Shown piece after piece: positions 43,531-52,528 of a stretch of 64,000 nt of DNA. Source of the stretch: Planctomycetales bacterium (GTDB taxonomy: Bacteria; Planctomycetota; Planctomycetia; Planctomycetales; Planctomycetaceae); NCBI GenBank assembly GCA_026400835.1, contig JAPLOA010000047.1:60814-124813 (forward strand), written 5' to 3'. How positions within the stretch are numbered: the stretch's first letter is position 1; every line of letters starts with the position of its first letter. Under the pieces are notes generated by a model. That model did no database searches, was not told the DNA's origin, and was given only the letters and a program-made list of their open reading frames with translations. Position numbers and translations under genes: made by a program.

Positions 43531-44739
43531 ATGTTGTCTCTGAGGTTTGATGTGGCTCAAGCTCCCTTTTTGTCCGCGTCGTCGCAGAAATATGTGGGGT
43601 CAGCGGAATCGTTGAATCGCTCGCATCGGTTAAGTTTGCTTCGCGAACAGATCGTTCGGGAAAACCGTCGTTCGGCCGCGCCGTTCAGTCATCCACTTGC
43701 CAGTCGTGGTCCGCTTCACGCACTCTGCAATCAGATCCGTGATGTGTCACGAATTGCCGATGCAATCGCTATCAGCGCCGATTCAGCCAGTGAAGAGCGT
43801 CTGCAGGAACTGTGCTCGGACCTGCGACGATTATTGCAGACCCAACAACGCTGGACGGAACGTCTCGAGAATCAGATCTGGCGACTGGAAACTCAGGGGA
43901 AACTCATGCGACGTCTGCAGCAGGTGCTGCAACACGGTTCGCCGGGAACCGATCAGATCTGGGAGTTGTGTGAGCTGATCGCTCGAGAAACGCAGGCGAT
44001 TCCCGAGGGAATTCTGTTGCTCCCTGAGCCGGGACATCGATTCACGATTGCTCAGGATGGCCCCAACGGATTCGCGGCCAGAACCATTGAGAAAGCTCGT
44101 TTATGTGTCTTCGCAGGCATGTCCATTCTGCCGGACATCCGTGGTGCAGAATTGGTGGCGGCCACGTTCTTATCCTGCATCAATCAACGGACTGGTGAAT
44201 TTCCCGGATCGCCGGATACTCTTCCCGATGCTGATCGGCAGGCATTCCAGCAGCTCTGCGACGTGTTGGAAGAATCGTCGATTGCACGTCCATTGAGTTC
44301 CGACGGCGTGAGGTTGGTCAATGTGGCGACAGATTTCCCTGAGTACTTTGAGCAGCATGCTCTGAAAGCGGCTCAAAACCTTGTTCCTCCGGCGATCCGT
44401 GAGTATTACTCCGCGTTGACAGAATCGTGGCCGTCATCGCTGCACCATGATGAGGCGTCTCAGGAGATGGCTGGATTGCTTTGTTCAGCGCTGGGCCTGA
44501 CAGAGCCTGCGCAATCAGTAGCTCGGACGTGCCATGAAGACGGAGATGAAAAGTTCGTCCTGTTCCACAAGCTCCGCTGGCACGAGGGCGAAACATCCAG
44601 CGAATCCGAAGAGAACTCAAGCTTCGATTCATCTTCATTTACCGGGCAGCCTTCCAGGGCTATCCGTCGTCCTCGATTCCTGCAGTCGACTTCCACCGCC
44701 TGGGCAAGCTCACGGTTTCGAGTCTTTTCTGAAGAGTGA
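43531..44739 (+). CDS. Unknown protein, 402 residues
   Basis: I do not recognise a family. Residues about 60-140 are strongly helical and coiled-coil-like (SASEERLQELCSDLRRLLQTQQRWTERLENQIWRLETQGKLMRRLQQVLQHG). The middle holds an alternating helical region with LCVFAGMSILPDIRGAELVAATFLSCINQ. The C-terminal 50 residues are Ser/Glu-rich then basic (SSESEENSSFDSSSFTGQPSRAIRRPRFLQS), probably disordered. There is no signal peptide. The length and clean frame with host-like codon use make coding near certain. The 131 bases to the next gene leave room for its own promoter. Confidence 0.7.
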   Translation: MLSLRFDVAQAPFLSASSQKYVGSAESLNRSHRLSLLREQIVRENRRSAAPFSHPLASRGPLHALCNQIRDVSRIADAIAISADSASEERLQELCSDLRRLLQTQQRWTERLENQIWRLETQGKLMRRLQQVLQHGSPGTDQIWELCELIARETQAIPEGILLLPEPGHRFTIAQDGPNGFAARTIEKARLCVFAGMSILPDIRGAELVAATFLSCINQRTGEFPGSPDTLPDADRQAFQQLCDVLEESSIARPLSSDGVRLVNVATDFPEYFEQHALKAAQNLVPPAIREYYSALTESWPSSLHHDEASQEMAGLLCSALGLTEPAQSVARTCHEDGDEKFVLFHKLRWHEGETSSESEENSSFDSSSFTGQPSRAIRRPRFLQSTSTAWASSRFRVFSEE

Positions 44740-44870
44740 TTTTTCTGCACGACTTCGGCGATCTTTGCCGATTGGCGAGAAGCAGGGACGAGCGGAGTAA
44801 GCGTCGAGGACATCGAAGACCGGTTCGATTGCCCGATATAACCGATACAAGCCTGCAGGATGTTGGGTGA

Positions 44871-45677
44871 GTGTGGACGTACTTTTCAAATGAAACGGGA
44901 AGCAAACCTCTCGTGGATACGGAATCCGCCGACAATCCGACGAACGACTACTGGAGCGAAGCGAAAACTCCGCTTTCCAGTCTTCTGTTCCTGTTGCCAT
45001 GGATCGCCATCTACGAACTGGGTGTGATAGCCATCGGTCAGGATCAGCCGGATGCCGTTCGCAACGGTGCGGATTTCTGGATGCGATCGCTGCTTACGCG
45101 AGCAGGCGTCGGGCAGGTTCTGCTGCCCTTGATTGTGATAGGCATGCTGCTGGGCTGGCATCTGGCTCGTAGAAATCCGTGGCGCATTCGTCTGGAAACT
45201 CAATTTGGAATGCTGGCGGAAAGCATACTGCTGGCGATTGTGCTGATCGCCGTTGGGCAGTTTCACGATCTTTTGTTTCGTCAAATCAATGCCGCACCTC
45301 ATGCCGATGCGTTACTTTCGCACGCGGTAGGCGGGTCCATCGGCCAGGCCGTCTCCTTTATTGGTGCAGGTGTTTACGAAGAGGTAATGTTCCGGCTCTT
45401 GCTGGTACCCGCCGCGTTTCTGGCGTTTCGGATGTTTGAGTTTCCTCCGAAGTGGGCAGCGGTGATGTCGGCGGTATCCACCAGTTTCCTGTTTGCACTG
45501 GCTCACCATATCGGCCCTTCTGCCGATGCGTTCAATCTCTTCGCGTTTTCGTTCCGAGCGGCGGCGGGACTCTTTTTCGCGACGGTGTTTCTGTTGCGTG
45601 GCTTCGGGATCACAGTTGGCTGCCACGCGGCTTACGATTTATTCGTGGGAGTCCTGCTGGTCGTTCCTGCAGAATGA
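44871..45677 (+). CDS. CPBP (CAAX-type) intramembrane metalloprotease
   Basis: A 268-residue multi-pass membrane protein with about six hydrophobic segments. The family motifs are present in order: GAGVYEEVMFRLLLV (EExxxR, about residues 164-169), SFLFALAHHIG (FxxxH type) and ITVGCHAAYDLFVG (final His). These residues form the intramembrane zinc site of the Rce1/ABI family. Bacterial members take part in peptide processing, immunity to bacteriocins or envelope regulation, and the substrate here is unknown. Start is a GTG at 44871. Confidence 0.88.
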   Translation: MWTYFSNETGSKPLVDTESADNPTNDYWSEAKTPLSSLLFLLPWIAIYELGVIAIGQDQPDAVRNGADFWMRSLLTRAGVGQVLLPLIVIGMLLGWHLARRNPWRIRLETQFGMLAESILLAIVLIAVGQFHDLLFRQINAAPHADALLSHAVGGSIGQAVSFIGAGVYEEVMFRLLLVPAAFLAFRMFEFPPKWAAVMSAVSTSFLFALAHHIGPSADAFNLFAFSFRAAAGLFFATVFLLRGFGITVGCHAAYDLFVGVLLVVPAE

Positions 45678-45839
45678 TCTGCAGCGGTTGTCGAGCCCTG
45701 ATTCGGCAAAGAGCGACACGTTACAGGCTGCATATCCCCGAATAAGCCGAACAAGTTCATGTCGACTTGCGACCGAACATGGAAAGATTCAGGTTCGACG
45801 CAACGAATCGGGAGTCACGAATTTTTTGAGCCGATGAAC

Positions 45840-46000
45840 TCTACGTCCTGTGCTTTGAATTGATCTTCTCTCAATTCTTCTACACATCGAAGAAGTCCCG
45901 ATCCTGCCGGGAAGCAGGCGACACGCCGCGAGGGGACGCACCAAAGATCGACTCAACACACACAGAACTTCTAGCCCGTGATTCGTCACGGGCTTTTTTT
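45840..46000 (+). ncRNA. Candidate small RNA ending in a strong terminator
   Basis: A textbook intrinsic terminator (AGCCCGTGA-TTCG-TCACGGGCT followed by seven T, 45973-46000) has no coding gene within 290 bases upstream on the plus strand. The 130 bases before it can fold locally (GAATTGA...TCAATTC around 45856-45876; CCCGATCCTGCCGGG near 45898). A small transcript is the simplest explanation. It could instead be a distant terminator of the CPBP gene. No known RNA family was recognised. Confidence 0.35.
45973..46000 (+). terminator. Intrinsic terminator with UUCG loop
   Basis: A 9-bp perfect stem AGCCCGTGA/TCACGGGCT, TTCG tetraloop and a run of seven T on the plus strand. Confidence 0.85.
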
Positions 46001-46052
46001 ATGCGCCGATCAAAAGCATAGGGCAGCAAAATGAAAAATCGTCGCGCGCATG

Positions 46053-46084
46053 AAAAAAGCGTCGAACGATCTACGTTCGGCGCT
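46053..46084 (-). terminator. Terminator of the small basic protein gene
   Basis: On the minus strand AGCGCCGAACG and CGTTCGACGCT pair with one mismatch around a 5-base loop and are followed by TTTTTT. It lies 70 bases past the stop of the minus-strand gene at 46154. Confidence 0.65.
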
Positions 46085-46153
46085 TTTGATAGTCTTCTTG
46101 AAACAGTCGCCGCGATCTGCTGAACAGGTCGACTACGCAACGGTTCCAGAGGA

Positions 46154-46315
46154 TTATTCGAGTTCAATAAATGGGCTCATGCGGCGAGCCTTCGCAAGCA
46201 GTTCGGCCTTTTCGCCTTCGTTCTTTGAAGCGGCGTAGCGTGCTCGCACCTTAGCCAAACCTGTCTTGCGCTTCCTGCGGCGAGCGATCTCTCGTTGTCG
46301 TTCAGTACGTCCCAT
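46154..46315 (-). CDS. Small basic protein, 53 residues (DUF6800-like)
   Basis: MGRTERQREIARRRKRKTGLAKVRARYAASKNEGEKAELLAKARRMSPFIELE is short, very basic and helical. It resembles small planctomycete proteins annotated as DUF6800, from memory and not verified. The ATG at 46315 is used rather than the longer reading to 46396, because the family begins with this basic segment. A dedicated terminator follows. It may bind RNA or ribosomes, given its composition, but nothing more can be said. Confidence 0.65.
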   Translation of the reverse strand: MGRTERQREIARRRKRKTGLAKVRARYAASKNEGEKAELLAKARRMSPFIELE

Positions 46316-46788
46316 GAGCCCCAAAGTCCTGATTTGCTGAAAAAACGCGGTCAGTGTCGAAGCGGAGTAGAATAACCGCCCGCTTCCCGATGTCAATCCG
46401 AGACAGAAAACGCTGGAAAATTCCAGGCTTTCACGGGTCTATCGACATCCCTGGACGGCCAAAGCGAGGAATTCCAGGTCCGCAAGACCCTCGAAATCCC
46501 GCAAAAGACCAGTATCAAGAGGGCTGAAAAGAAATTGTTTCTTTTCTATACGCCCTTTGAAAGCAGTTGAGTCACGAGCGTCATCGGGCTGTTGATCGAA
46601 TGGGCACACATCCCCAGATCTCAGTGAGGGATTGCCCTGTGGCGGTTCTCAAGTGACTGTGTGCAGCCCTCGCCGACGCGTTTTGAAGTTGCTTTGATTA
46701 AGATTTCCGAAGATCAACGGGGGCGAAAACAAGGGGAATCATCACAACCCGACGCGTCAGCTTGTTGTAAAATCTACAGGCAGGTTAG
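46316..46788. other. Intergenic region with family C repeat fragments
   Basis: Fragments resembling the 32317-32391 repeat are scattered here: TCAGTGAGGGATTGCCCTG near 46621, and CACAACCCGACGCGTCAGC near 46744. No gene is recognised. Confidence 0.4.
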
Positions 46789-47574
46789 TCATGCCTGTGG
46801 AGCGGCTTCTTTGCCCACCGATAGGCCTCCGAATCGTCGATCACGTCTCGCAAACGCCCGTAGTGCTTCGCGGAATTCTTCTTCGCGGAACTCGGGCCAA
46901 TGCTTTTCGGTAACCCAAAGTTCAGAATAGCTGATCTGCCATAACAAGAAGTTGCTGATTCGAAATTCACTGGCCGTTCGAATCACCAGATCCGGATCCG
47001 GCATTGTGGCGGTCATCAAATGATCGGCTACGGTTTTTTCTGAAATCTCCTCGGGGTTGATACGGCCGTCACGAACCTGAGCAGCAATCTTCTGAATGGC
47101 TTCAATGATTTCCTGACGCGCCCCGTAATTGACGGCAAGACACAAAGTCATGCCATCGTTGCCTGCGGAAACTTCGATCGTCTTCTGCATCTCCGCCTGA
47201 ATCACAGGCTCCAGCTCGTGCAGCTTGCCAATGACCTTGAAGCGAAGTCCCTGCCGTTGAATTTCACGACGTTCTTCGACCAGATATTGTTTCAGCAGAT
47301 GCATCAGCAAGGTCAGTTCGCGAGGCGGCCGCTTCCAGTTCTCGCTGGAAAAACAGAACAGCGTCAGTTGCTGCAGGCCAAGACGAGACGCTTCTTCGAC
47401 GATGCTGCGGACAGAGGTGACTCCACGGCGATGGCCCTCGATTCGGGGAAGTCCTCGCTTCTGAGCCCAGCGGCCGTTTCCATCCATAATGATGGCGACA
47501 TGTCCTGGAATCGTGGCGCGGTCCAGCCCGAAACTGGCCAACTGGGCGTCCGTGTATTTTTCTTCCTTAGACAA
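46789..47574 (-). CDS. uppS: Isoprenyl (undecaprenyl) diphosphate synthase
   Basis: A 261-residue cis-prenyltransferase. HVAIIMDGNGRWAQKRGLPRIEGHRRGV holds the catalytic Asp and diphosphate-binding region (about residues 25-52). LTLFCFSSENWKRPPREL, LCLAVNYGARQEI and PDPDLVIRTASEFRISNFLLWQISYSELWVTEKHWPEF follow. The usual RTSGE is RTASE here, a mild variation. It makes the C55 lipid carrier for peptidoglycan and other surface polymers, in the cytoplasm at the membrane. Confidence 0.94.
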   Translation of the reverse strand: MSKEEKYTDAQLASFGLDRATIPGHVAIIMDGNGRWAQKRGLPRIEGHRRGVTSVRSIVEEASRLGLQQLTLFCFSSENWKRPPRELTLLMHLLKQYLVEERREIQRQGLRFKVIGKLHELEPVIQAEMQKTIEVSAGNDGMTLCLAVNYGARQEIIEAIQKIAAQVRDGRINPEEISEKTVADHLMTATMPDPDLVIRTASEFRISNFLLWQISYSELWVTEKHWPEFREEEFREALRAFARRDRRFGGLSVGKEAAPQA

Positions 47575-47889
47575 TTCTCACCTCTTCCGCGAATACTCCC
47601 GCCCATTCCGGCGGTCACTTCCTGAAGCGGCGGAGTGTATCAGGGTCGCGGTTCCGGATGAATGTTAACCCGACAAGGCCATGAGATTTCACAGAACCTG
47701 CTTACGTCAGTCCGCGACGAATCGCCTGAATTTTGTGGGCCGCGGAGCAGAATTCTGTGGAGACCGGCTGCGAACAGAATCAATCCTCGATAACATTTTG
47801 AGTCACTGACCTGCGCGGCAGAGCCTGAAATTCCACGTTTCGAATGACTCTGCACAGTCCTGACCCGCCCGCACCGGAAAATAGTCCGT
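47575..47889. other. Divergent intergenic region
   Basis: About 315 bases between uppS and the divergent DUF1549/1553 gene. No gene or recognisable repeat is seen; promoters for both genes should lie here. Confidence 0.35.
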
Positions 47890-50829
47890 ATGAAAACTCA
47901 TCCCTGTCGCGAAGTGATTTATGGCTGTCTGACCCTGCTTGCGGTCGGTGTTCTCCCTTTTCCGGCGCAAGCTATGGACGAGGCTGAGCCGCAAACGACT
48001 GTGGCTTCGGACCCGGCTCAATTGAAGTTCTTTGAAGAACGCATCCGCCCGGTGCTTGTGGAGCATTGCTATTCCTGCCATTCCGCCGATGCAAAATCGA
48101 TCAAGGGCGGGCTCGTCCTGGATTCTCGTGAAGGTCTGCTGACCGGAGGCGATTCTGGGCCAGCTCTTGTGCCGACGAAGGCCGCCGAAAGCCTGCTGCT
48201 GCAGGCGATGAAGCATGAATCTCTGGAAATGCCGCCTGAACGCAAATTGCCAGAGAACGTTATCGCCGATTTCTCAAAGTGGATTGAAGACGGCGCGGCA
48301 GATCCTCGGACCGGCGGAGTCGTCCATAAAAAGCAAGCGATCGATATCAGCAGGGGACGCGAGTTCTGGTCTTTTCGCCCAATCCAGAAAGCCGCTTCTC
48401 CCGTCGCTGGCGAAGGATGGGCAAAGAATGAAATTGATCAGTTCGTCGCGGCTGCTCAACAGAAGAACCTCGGCAGCCAACAAGCCGTTACGGAGAACAT
48501 CGCAGGGGACGCCTCGGCCGATGCTTTGATTCGCCGTCTGACGTTCGTCCTGACCGGTCTCGCACCAACTCTGGAAGAACAGCAACAGTTTGCCGCAGCG
48601 TTGAAGAAGGACCCTGACTCCGCGATCGCAGCAACCGTCGACCGACTGCTCGAGTCGCCTCGCTACGGAGAACGCTGGGGCCGACACTGGCTGGATGTGG
48701 CTCGCTTTGCTGAATCCACCGGCGGCGGACGCAGCATGATGCTGCCGGATGCCTGGCGATTTCGCGATTATGTGATCGGCTCGTTCAATGAAGACAAGCC
48801 GTTCGATCAACTGATTCGCGAACATCTGGCTGGGGATCTGCTGCCTGCCGACTCCGATGAGCAACATGATGAACAGGTCATCGGTGCGGGCTATTTGATG
48901 CTGGGAGCCATCAACTACGAAGAGCAGGACAAAGAGCAACTGCGCATGGATGTGGTCGACGAGCAGATCGATTCCATGGGCCGCACGTTTCTTGGAATGA
49001 CGCTCGGATGTTGTCGCTGCCATGATCACAAGTTTGATCCGATTCCGACAACGGACTATTACGCCCTGGCAGGAATTTTTCGCAGCACAAAATCACTGAC
49101 TCCCGGCAATGTCTGCGGATTTGTCACGGCACCACTGAAAGTCGGTTTCGACAAGGCAGCGTTAGAACAATGGACAGCAAAAGATGCCGAGCTGGAAAAA
49201 CAAATCAAAGAGCTTAAGGCTGCGGGCACTGTTGAAACTCCGGGGCGTCCGGGGGCTCCGGCGTTGAAGTCTTTGCAGGGCGTTGTTGTTGATGATTCGG
49301 ATGCTCAGTTCGACGGCGAATGGGTTGGTTCGAGCTTCCAGCAGCCATTTGTCGGAACTGGGTATCGCCATTCCGGGATGCCTCGACTGGGGATCTCAGC
49401 CACTTACGAAGCGACGCTGCCTGAAGACGGTGAATATGTCGTTCGCATGGTGATCAATCACGCGGAAAGTCGATCGGACAAGGTTCCGGTCGTCATTTCT
49501 CATGCCGATGGCGAGTCCGTGTCGTACGCCAATCAGCAGCTCAAACCGCCGGGCGATGGCGTCTTTGCGGAACTGGGACGATACCGCTTCGAGAAATCGC
49601 AGGTGGCTAAAGTGGTCGTCAAGGCGTCCGAAGCCTCACCCGGATATGTCATCGTCGATGCCGTGCAGTTTGTTCCTGTGGCATTGATGCCTTCAGGCGA
49701 TGCTGCTGTTGCAAAATCCGGCAAGAAGAAAAGTCGGGAGGACGTCGAACAAAGGAAGGTCGAGCTTAAACGGCTGGAAAAAGAACGCAGGGAACTTGCC
49801 AAACAGAAGCCGGAAATCCCGATCGCCATGTGCGTAGAAGACGAAGCTACCACTGAAGACTGGCACGTGCATGTGCGAGGGGAGATTCGTAATCTGGGGC
49901 CAAAGGTTCCTCGTGGATTTATCACAGTCGCGACTCCGGCCGAACAGTCCGCTGCGATCACCAGTGGGTCTCTGAAGTCTACCAGTGGTCGCAGAGAATT
50001 AGCAGACTGGGTCGCATCCCCTCAGAATCCATTGACTGCTCGTGTGTATGTGAATCGAGTCTGGGCAAATCTTGTGGGTGAAGGCCTCGTCCGGACACCG
50101 GATAATTTTGGCGAAACCGGCGAGCGTGCGACTCATCCGGAGCTGCTGGACTATCTCGCGGCGACGTTTATTGAAGACGGCTGGTCCACTAAGAAGCTGA
50201 TTCGTCGCATCTGTTTGTCTCGCACATTCCGAATGTCAGCCACCGGAGCCCCGGAACAACTTAAGTCAGACCCGGACAACCGATTCTTGACGCGAGCATT
50301 TCGTCGTCGGCTGGATGCAGAATCTCTGCGAGATTCCTTGATGCAGATCAGCGGGATGCTGGACTTTTCAGTGTCGTCAGGACGGACGATTGCCAAGCTG
50401 TCGACCTATGACAATGAATACCGACATGCGGCGTATCCTTTGCGAGTTCGCAGCGTCTATGTGCCTTCGTTCCGCAACACGATGCTCGATCTGTTCGAAA
50501 TCTTCGACGGTGCGAATCCGAATCTGGTGACCGGTAAACGCACGAGAAGTACTCGCCCCGCACAGGCTCTGTACATGCTGAACAGCCCGTTCGTGATGGA
50601 GCAGGCAAAACTGGCGGCTGAAAAGTTCCTGAAGTCTCCCGAGTACTCTGCGGACCACGCGGAAGACAGTGTCCGAGCCGCCTGGAGAAAATGCCTCAGT
50701 CGTGATCCGTCCACTGAGGAACTGCAGGCGACGCTAAATGTGATCGGCGAGGATCCTCGATCGGTCGAAGCATGGACCGAGGTTTTTCACGCTCTGTTTG
50801 CTTCCGTGGATTTTCGGTTCCTGGATTGA
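47890..50829 (+). CDS. DUF1549/DUF1553 cytochrome protein with inserted golvesin-like domain
   Basis: A 979-residue exported protein (leader LTLLAVGVLPFPAQAM). A planctomycete cytochrome domain comes first (HCYSCHSADAKSIKGGLVLDS, CxxCH near residue 60), then DUF1549 (RYGERWGRHWLDVARFAEST), with a second CxxCH in CCRCHDHKFDPIPTTDYY. Residues about 455-597 form an inserted golvesin C-terminal-like domain (VVDDSDAQFDGEWVGSSFQQPFVGTGYRH...DAVQFVP), a likely carbohydrate- or protein-binding beta sandwich. A charged coiled segment follows, then DUF1553 (TARVYVNRVWANLVGEGLVRTPDNFGETGERATHPELLDYLA). Unlike the 28480 gene, no DUF1501 partner lies beside it. Surface electron transfer and polymer attack are inferred. 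Confidence 0.9.
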   Translation: MKTHPCREVIYGCLTLLAVGVLPFPAQAMDEAEPQTTVASDPAQLKFFEERIRPVLVEHCYSCHSADAKSIKGGLVLDSREGLLTGGDSGPALVPTKAAESLLLQAMKHESLEMPPERKLPENVIADFSKWIEDGAADPRTGGVVHKKQAIDISRGREFWSFRPIQKAASPVAGEGWAKNEIDQFVAAAQQKNLGSQQAVTENIAGDASADALIRRLTFVLTGLAPTLEEQQQFAAALKKDPDSAIAATVDRLLESPRYGERWGRHWLDVARFAESTGGGRSMMLPDAWRFRDYVIGSFNEDKPFDQLIREHLAGDLLPADSDEQHDEQVIGAGYLMLGAINYEEQDKEQLRMDVVDEQIDSMGRTFLGMTLGCCRCHDHKFDPIPTTDYYALAGIFRSTKSLTPGNVCGFVTAPLKVGFDKAALEQWTAKDAELEKQIKELKAAGTVETPGRPGAPALKSLQGVVVDDSDAQFDGEWVGSSFQQPFVGTGYRHSGMPRLGISATYEATLPEDGEYVVRMVINHAESRSDKVPVVISHADGESVSYANQQLKPPGDGVFAELGRYRFEKSQVAKVVVKASEASPGYVIVDAVQFVPVALMPSGDAAVAKSGKKKSREDVEQRKVELKRLEKERRELAKQKPEIPIAMCVEDEATTEDWHVHVRGEIRNLGPKVPRGFITVATPAEQSAAITSGSLKSTSGRRELADWVASPQNPLTARVYVNRVWANLVGEGLVRTPDNFGETGERATHPELLDYLAATFIEDGWSTKKLIRRICLSRTFRMSATGAPEQLKSDPDNRFLTRAFRRRLDAESLRDSLMQISGMLDFSVSSGRTIAKLSTYDNEYRHAAYPLRVRSVYVPSFRNTMLDLFEIFDGANPNLVTGKRTRSTRPAQALYMLNSPFVMEQAKLAAEKFLKSPEYSADHAEDSVRAAWRKCLSRDPSTEELQATLNVIGEDPRSVEAWTEVFHALFASVDFRFLD

Positions 50830-51484
50830 GATCACCCCGAACCTGATGTCGTAGCGACCAGCTTTCGTCTCCGATTCTGGCGTAGCTCCACGGAAGAGTT
50901 GCGTCAGTGTCGCTGCACGGCGTTTGATTGGGTATGGGCACTGATCCAGACATTCCCAGCCCGGATTGCCTCCGATCGCCGAGCGGCAGACCCGGCGGAA
51001 AGCCTCGCCCTGAATCCCGAATAACGCCTCCCCGGGCACCACTCGATGCGCGTCGTGTTTCCGAACACCAATCTTGAGCGATTTGCCCCCACTCCGGAGT
51101 CGCCTGGAGGCCACATCGGGCTCGACGGTGGCCACTCGCGTGCCGGTCCATGCTGGCAGGTCCGTGGGGAACAGCAAGCGTTCTGACGCGTTCCTGAACA
51201 CGCCACGACCAAGCCCGATCAGCAGACTCCAACAGAATTCCATAAGCCGTTTATCAGCATGGCCTTGCGCTCAATATCCATTGCCGAAAAACTGATAGAT
51301 TCGGGCGGGGGAACTCAACGGATCAATGACGTCGCGTGCTCCCTGCAAAACGATTTTGAAAATTGCAAAAATCGTTTATCCCAGTCCCCTGATTGGATCT
51401 GCGAGCAGTTCATGAGTAATCGTGGCCTCAGATCATGGTGGCTCCGCTTGACGGGGTGAAAATGATAGCTAAATTGCTCGCCAG
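50830..51484. other. Stretch without a convincing gene
   Basis: Several minus-strand frames overlap here, the longest from 51243 leftwards past 50829. None shows a family and they compete in all three frames, so a decayed gene is possible. The region ends just before the MraZ operator repeats. Confidence 0.35.
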
Positions 51485-51519
51485 TGGTGGTTTGTGGGGA
51501 GAAGTGGGAAGCCGTGTGG
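51485..51519 (+). promoter_or_regulatory. MraZ-box-like operator repeats
   Basis: TGGTG (51485), TGGGG (51495), TGGGA (51505) and TGTGG (51515) recur at exactly 10-base steps about 45 bases before mraZ. MraZ is known to bind TGGGN direct repeats separated by five bases upstream of its own gene, so this is a good match for an autoregulatory site. Confidence 0.75.
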
Positions 51520-51561
51520 GATCCGCGGATTTCTGCAGATTACCAGGTCAAAGTACACACA

Positions 51562-52014
51562 ATGGCGCTCACGGGAACATACGAACGCACGATAGATGAC
51601 AAGCTTCGGCTCGCCATTCCTCGCCCTTTGCGTGACGGTTTTCGGGAGCCTGAATCAGAGGATTTTTTTCTCGCACCGGGAAACGAAGGATGTCTGTGCC
51701 TTTATTCGCCAAAAGGCTTTGAAGCTTTCACAGCGAAGATGGCCAGCGTTTCAACGGGGCGAGTTCAGGTTCGAAATTTTCTAAGGTTGTACTACTCGCA
51801 GGCGGAGTCCGTGCAGGTAGACAAGCAGTCGCGAATCCGGATCCCGGAGCGACTTGTGAAAATGGCTGACCTAAAACACAACGTGGTTTTGATCGGAGTT
51901 CATGACCACGTGGAAATCTGGGACAAGGAACGGTGGGATTCGTTCCTTTCGCAGAATGCGTCGCAGTTTGATGCGTTAACGGCGGAAGCTCTTGATCTTT
52001 CGCTACCAACCTGA
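51562..52014 (+). CDS. mraZ: MraZ transcriptional regulator, outside a division cluster
   Basis: A 150-residue protein with two AbrB-like SpoVT/MraZ modules. The first is GTYERTIDDKLRLAIPRPLRD (about residues 4-24), and the second QVDKQSRIRIPERLVKMADLKHNVVLIGVHDHVEIWDKERWDSFL (about 85-130). This matches the family length and spacing. It normally heads the division and cell-wall cluster as a DNA-binding repressor. Here rsmH/mraW and the other cluster genes do not follow; the next gene is the convergent prmC. Planctomycetes lack FtsZ, so its targets may differ. The ATG at 51562 fits the family N-terminus, and the 51484 reading is spurious. Confidence 0.92.
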   Translation: MALTGTYERTIDDKLRLAIPRPLRDGFREPESEDFFLAPGNEGCLCLYSPKGFEAFTAKMASVSTGRVQVRNFLRLYYSQAESVQVDKQSRIRIPERLVKMADLKHNVVLIGVHDHVEIWDKERWDSFLSQNASQFDALTAEALDLSLPT

Positions 52015-52528
52015 GGCTGGTAGTTGTCGTGCGTGTCAAATTGCAAAAAGGTGGCTCATGGAAGTGCCGCCTGTATTGGCCTCCTCCAGGAGGTCTCGGG
52101 AGTTGGGTCGGCATGCGAATGCCGAAACGGTTCCTGACACCTTTTCGATGAGGTCGTGTGCGAGATGCAAGGTTGGCATCGATCACACACTCAGTCGGAA
52201 ACTGCCGCATGTCTTACCGGGCTTGGCGGATTTTTGACGATAGCATGGATGCGATTCGTCCCGGGACGGCCTGAAAAGGCCACGGCCGCCTGCTTCCGAT
52301 TACCGACATGGATGTCGGAGGAGGCAGGCGGCTGAGTTCCTTGGGGTCTTCTTCATTGCGATCTGCTCGCTGCAGATTTGAATCTCGTGTGCTGTCGAAA
52401 CGAGCTTCTCGGGTAGGATGGGCATTCCTGCCCGTCGCGGGGTTGTCGGACAAGAATGTCCAACTTACATTTTCCGACCTGACGCCGACGCGAAGCCGGA
52501 ATTGCGAATGGACATTCGCACACGCCAG
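52015..52528. other. Intergenic region with hairpin repeats (family D)
   Basis: Several short palindromes occur: GGCCTGAAAAGGCC near 52270, GGGCATTCCTGCCC near 52420 and TTGTCGGACAAGAATGTCCAA near 52442. They look like another dispersed intergenic repeat type. No gene is seen. Confidence 0.45.

Noticed and set aside
50734..51243. 169-residue minus-strand frame near the end of the DUF1549/1553 gene
   Set aside because: It overlaps the C-terminal coding part of a strong gene, competes with other frames and shows no family.
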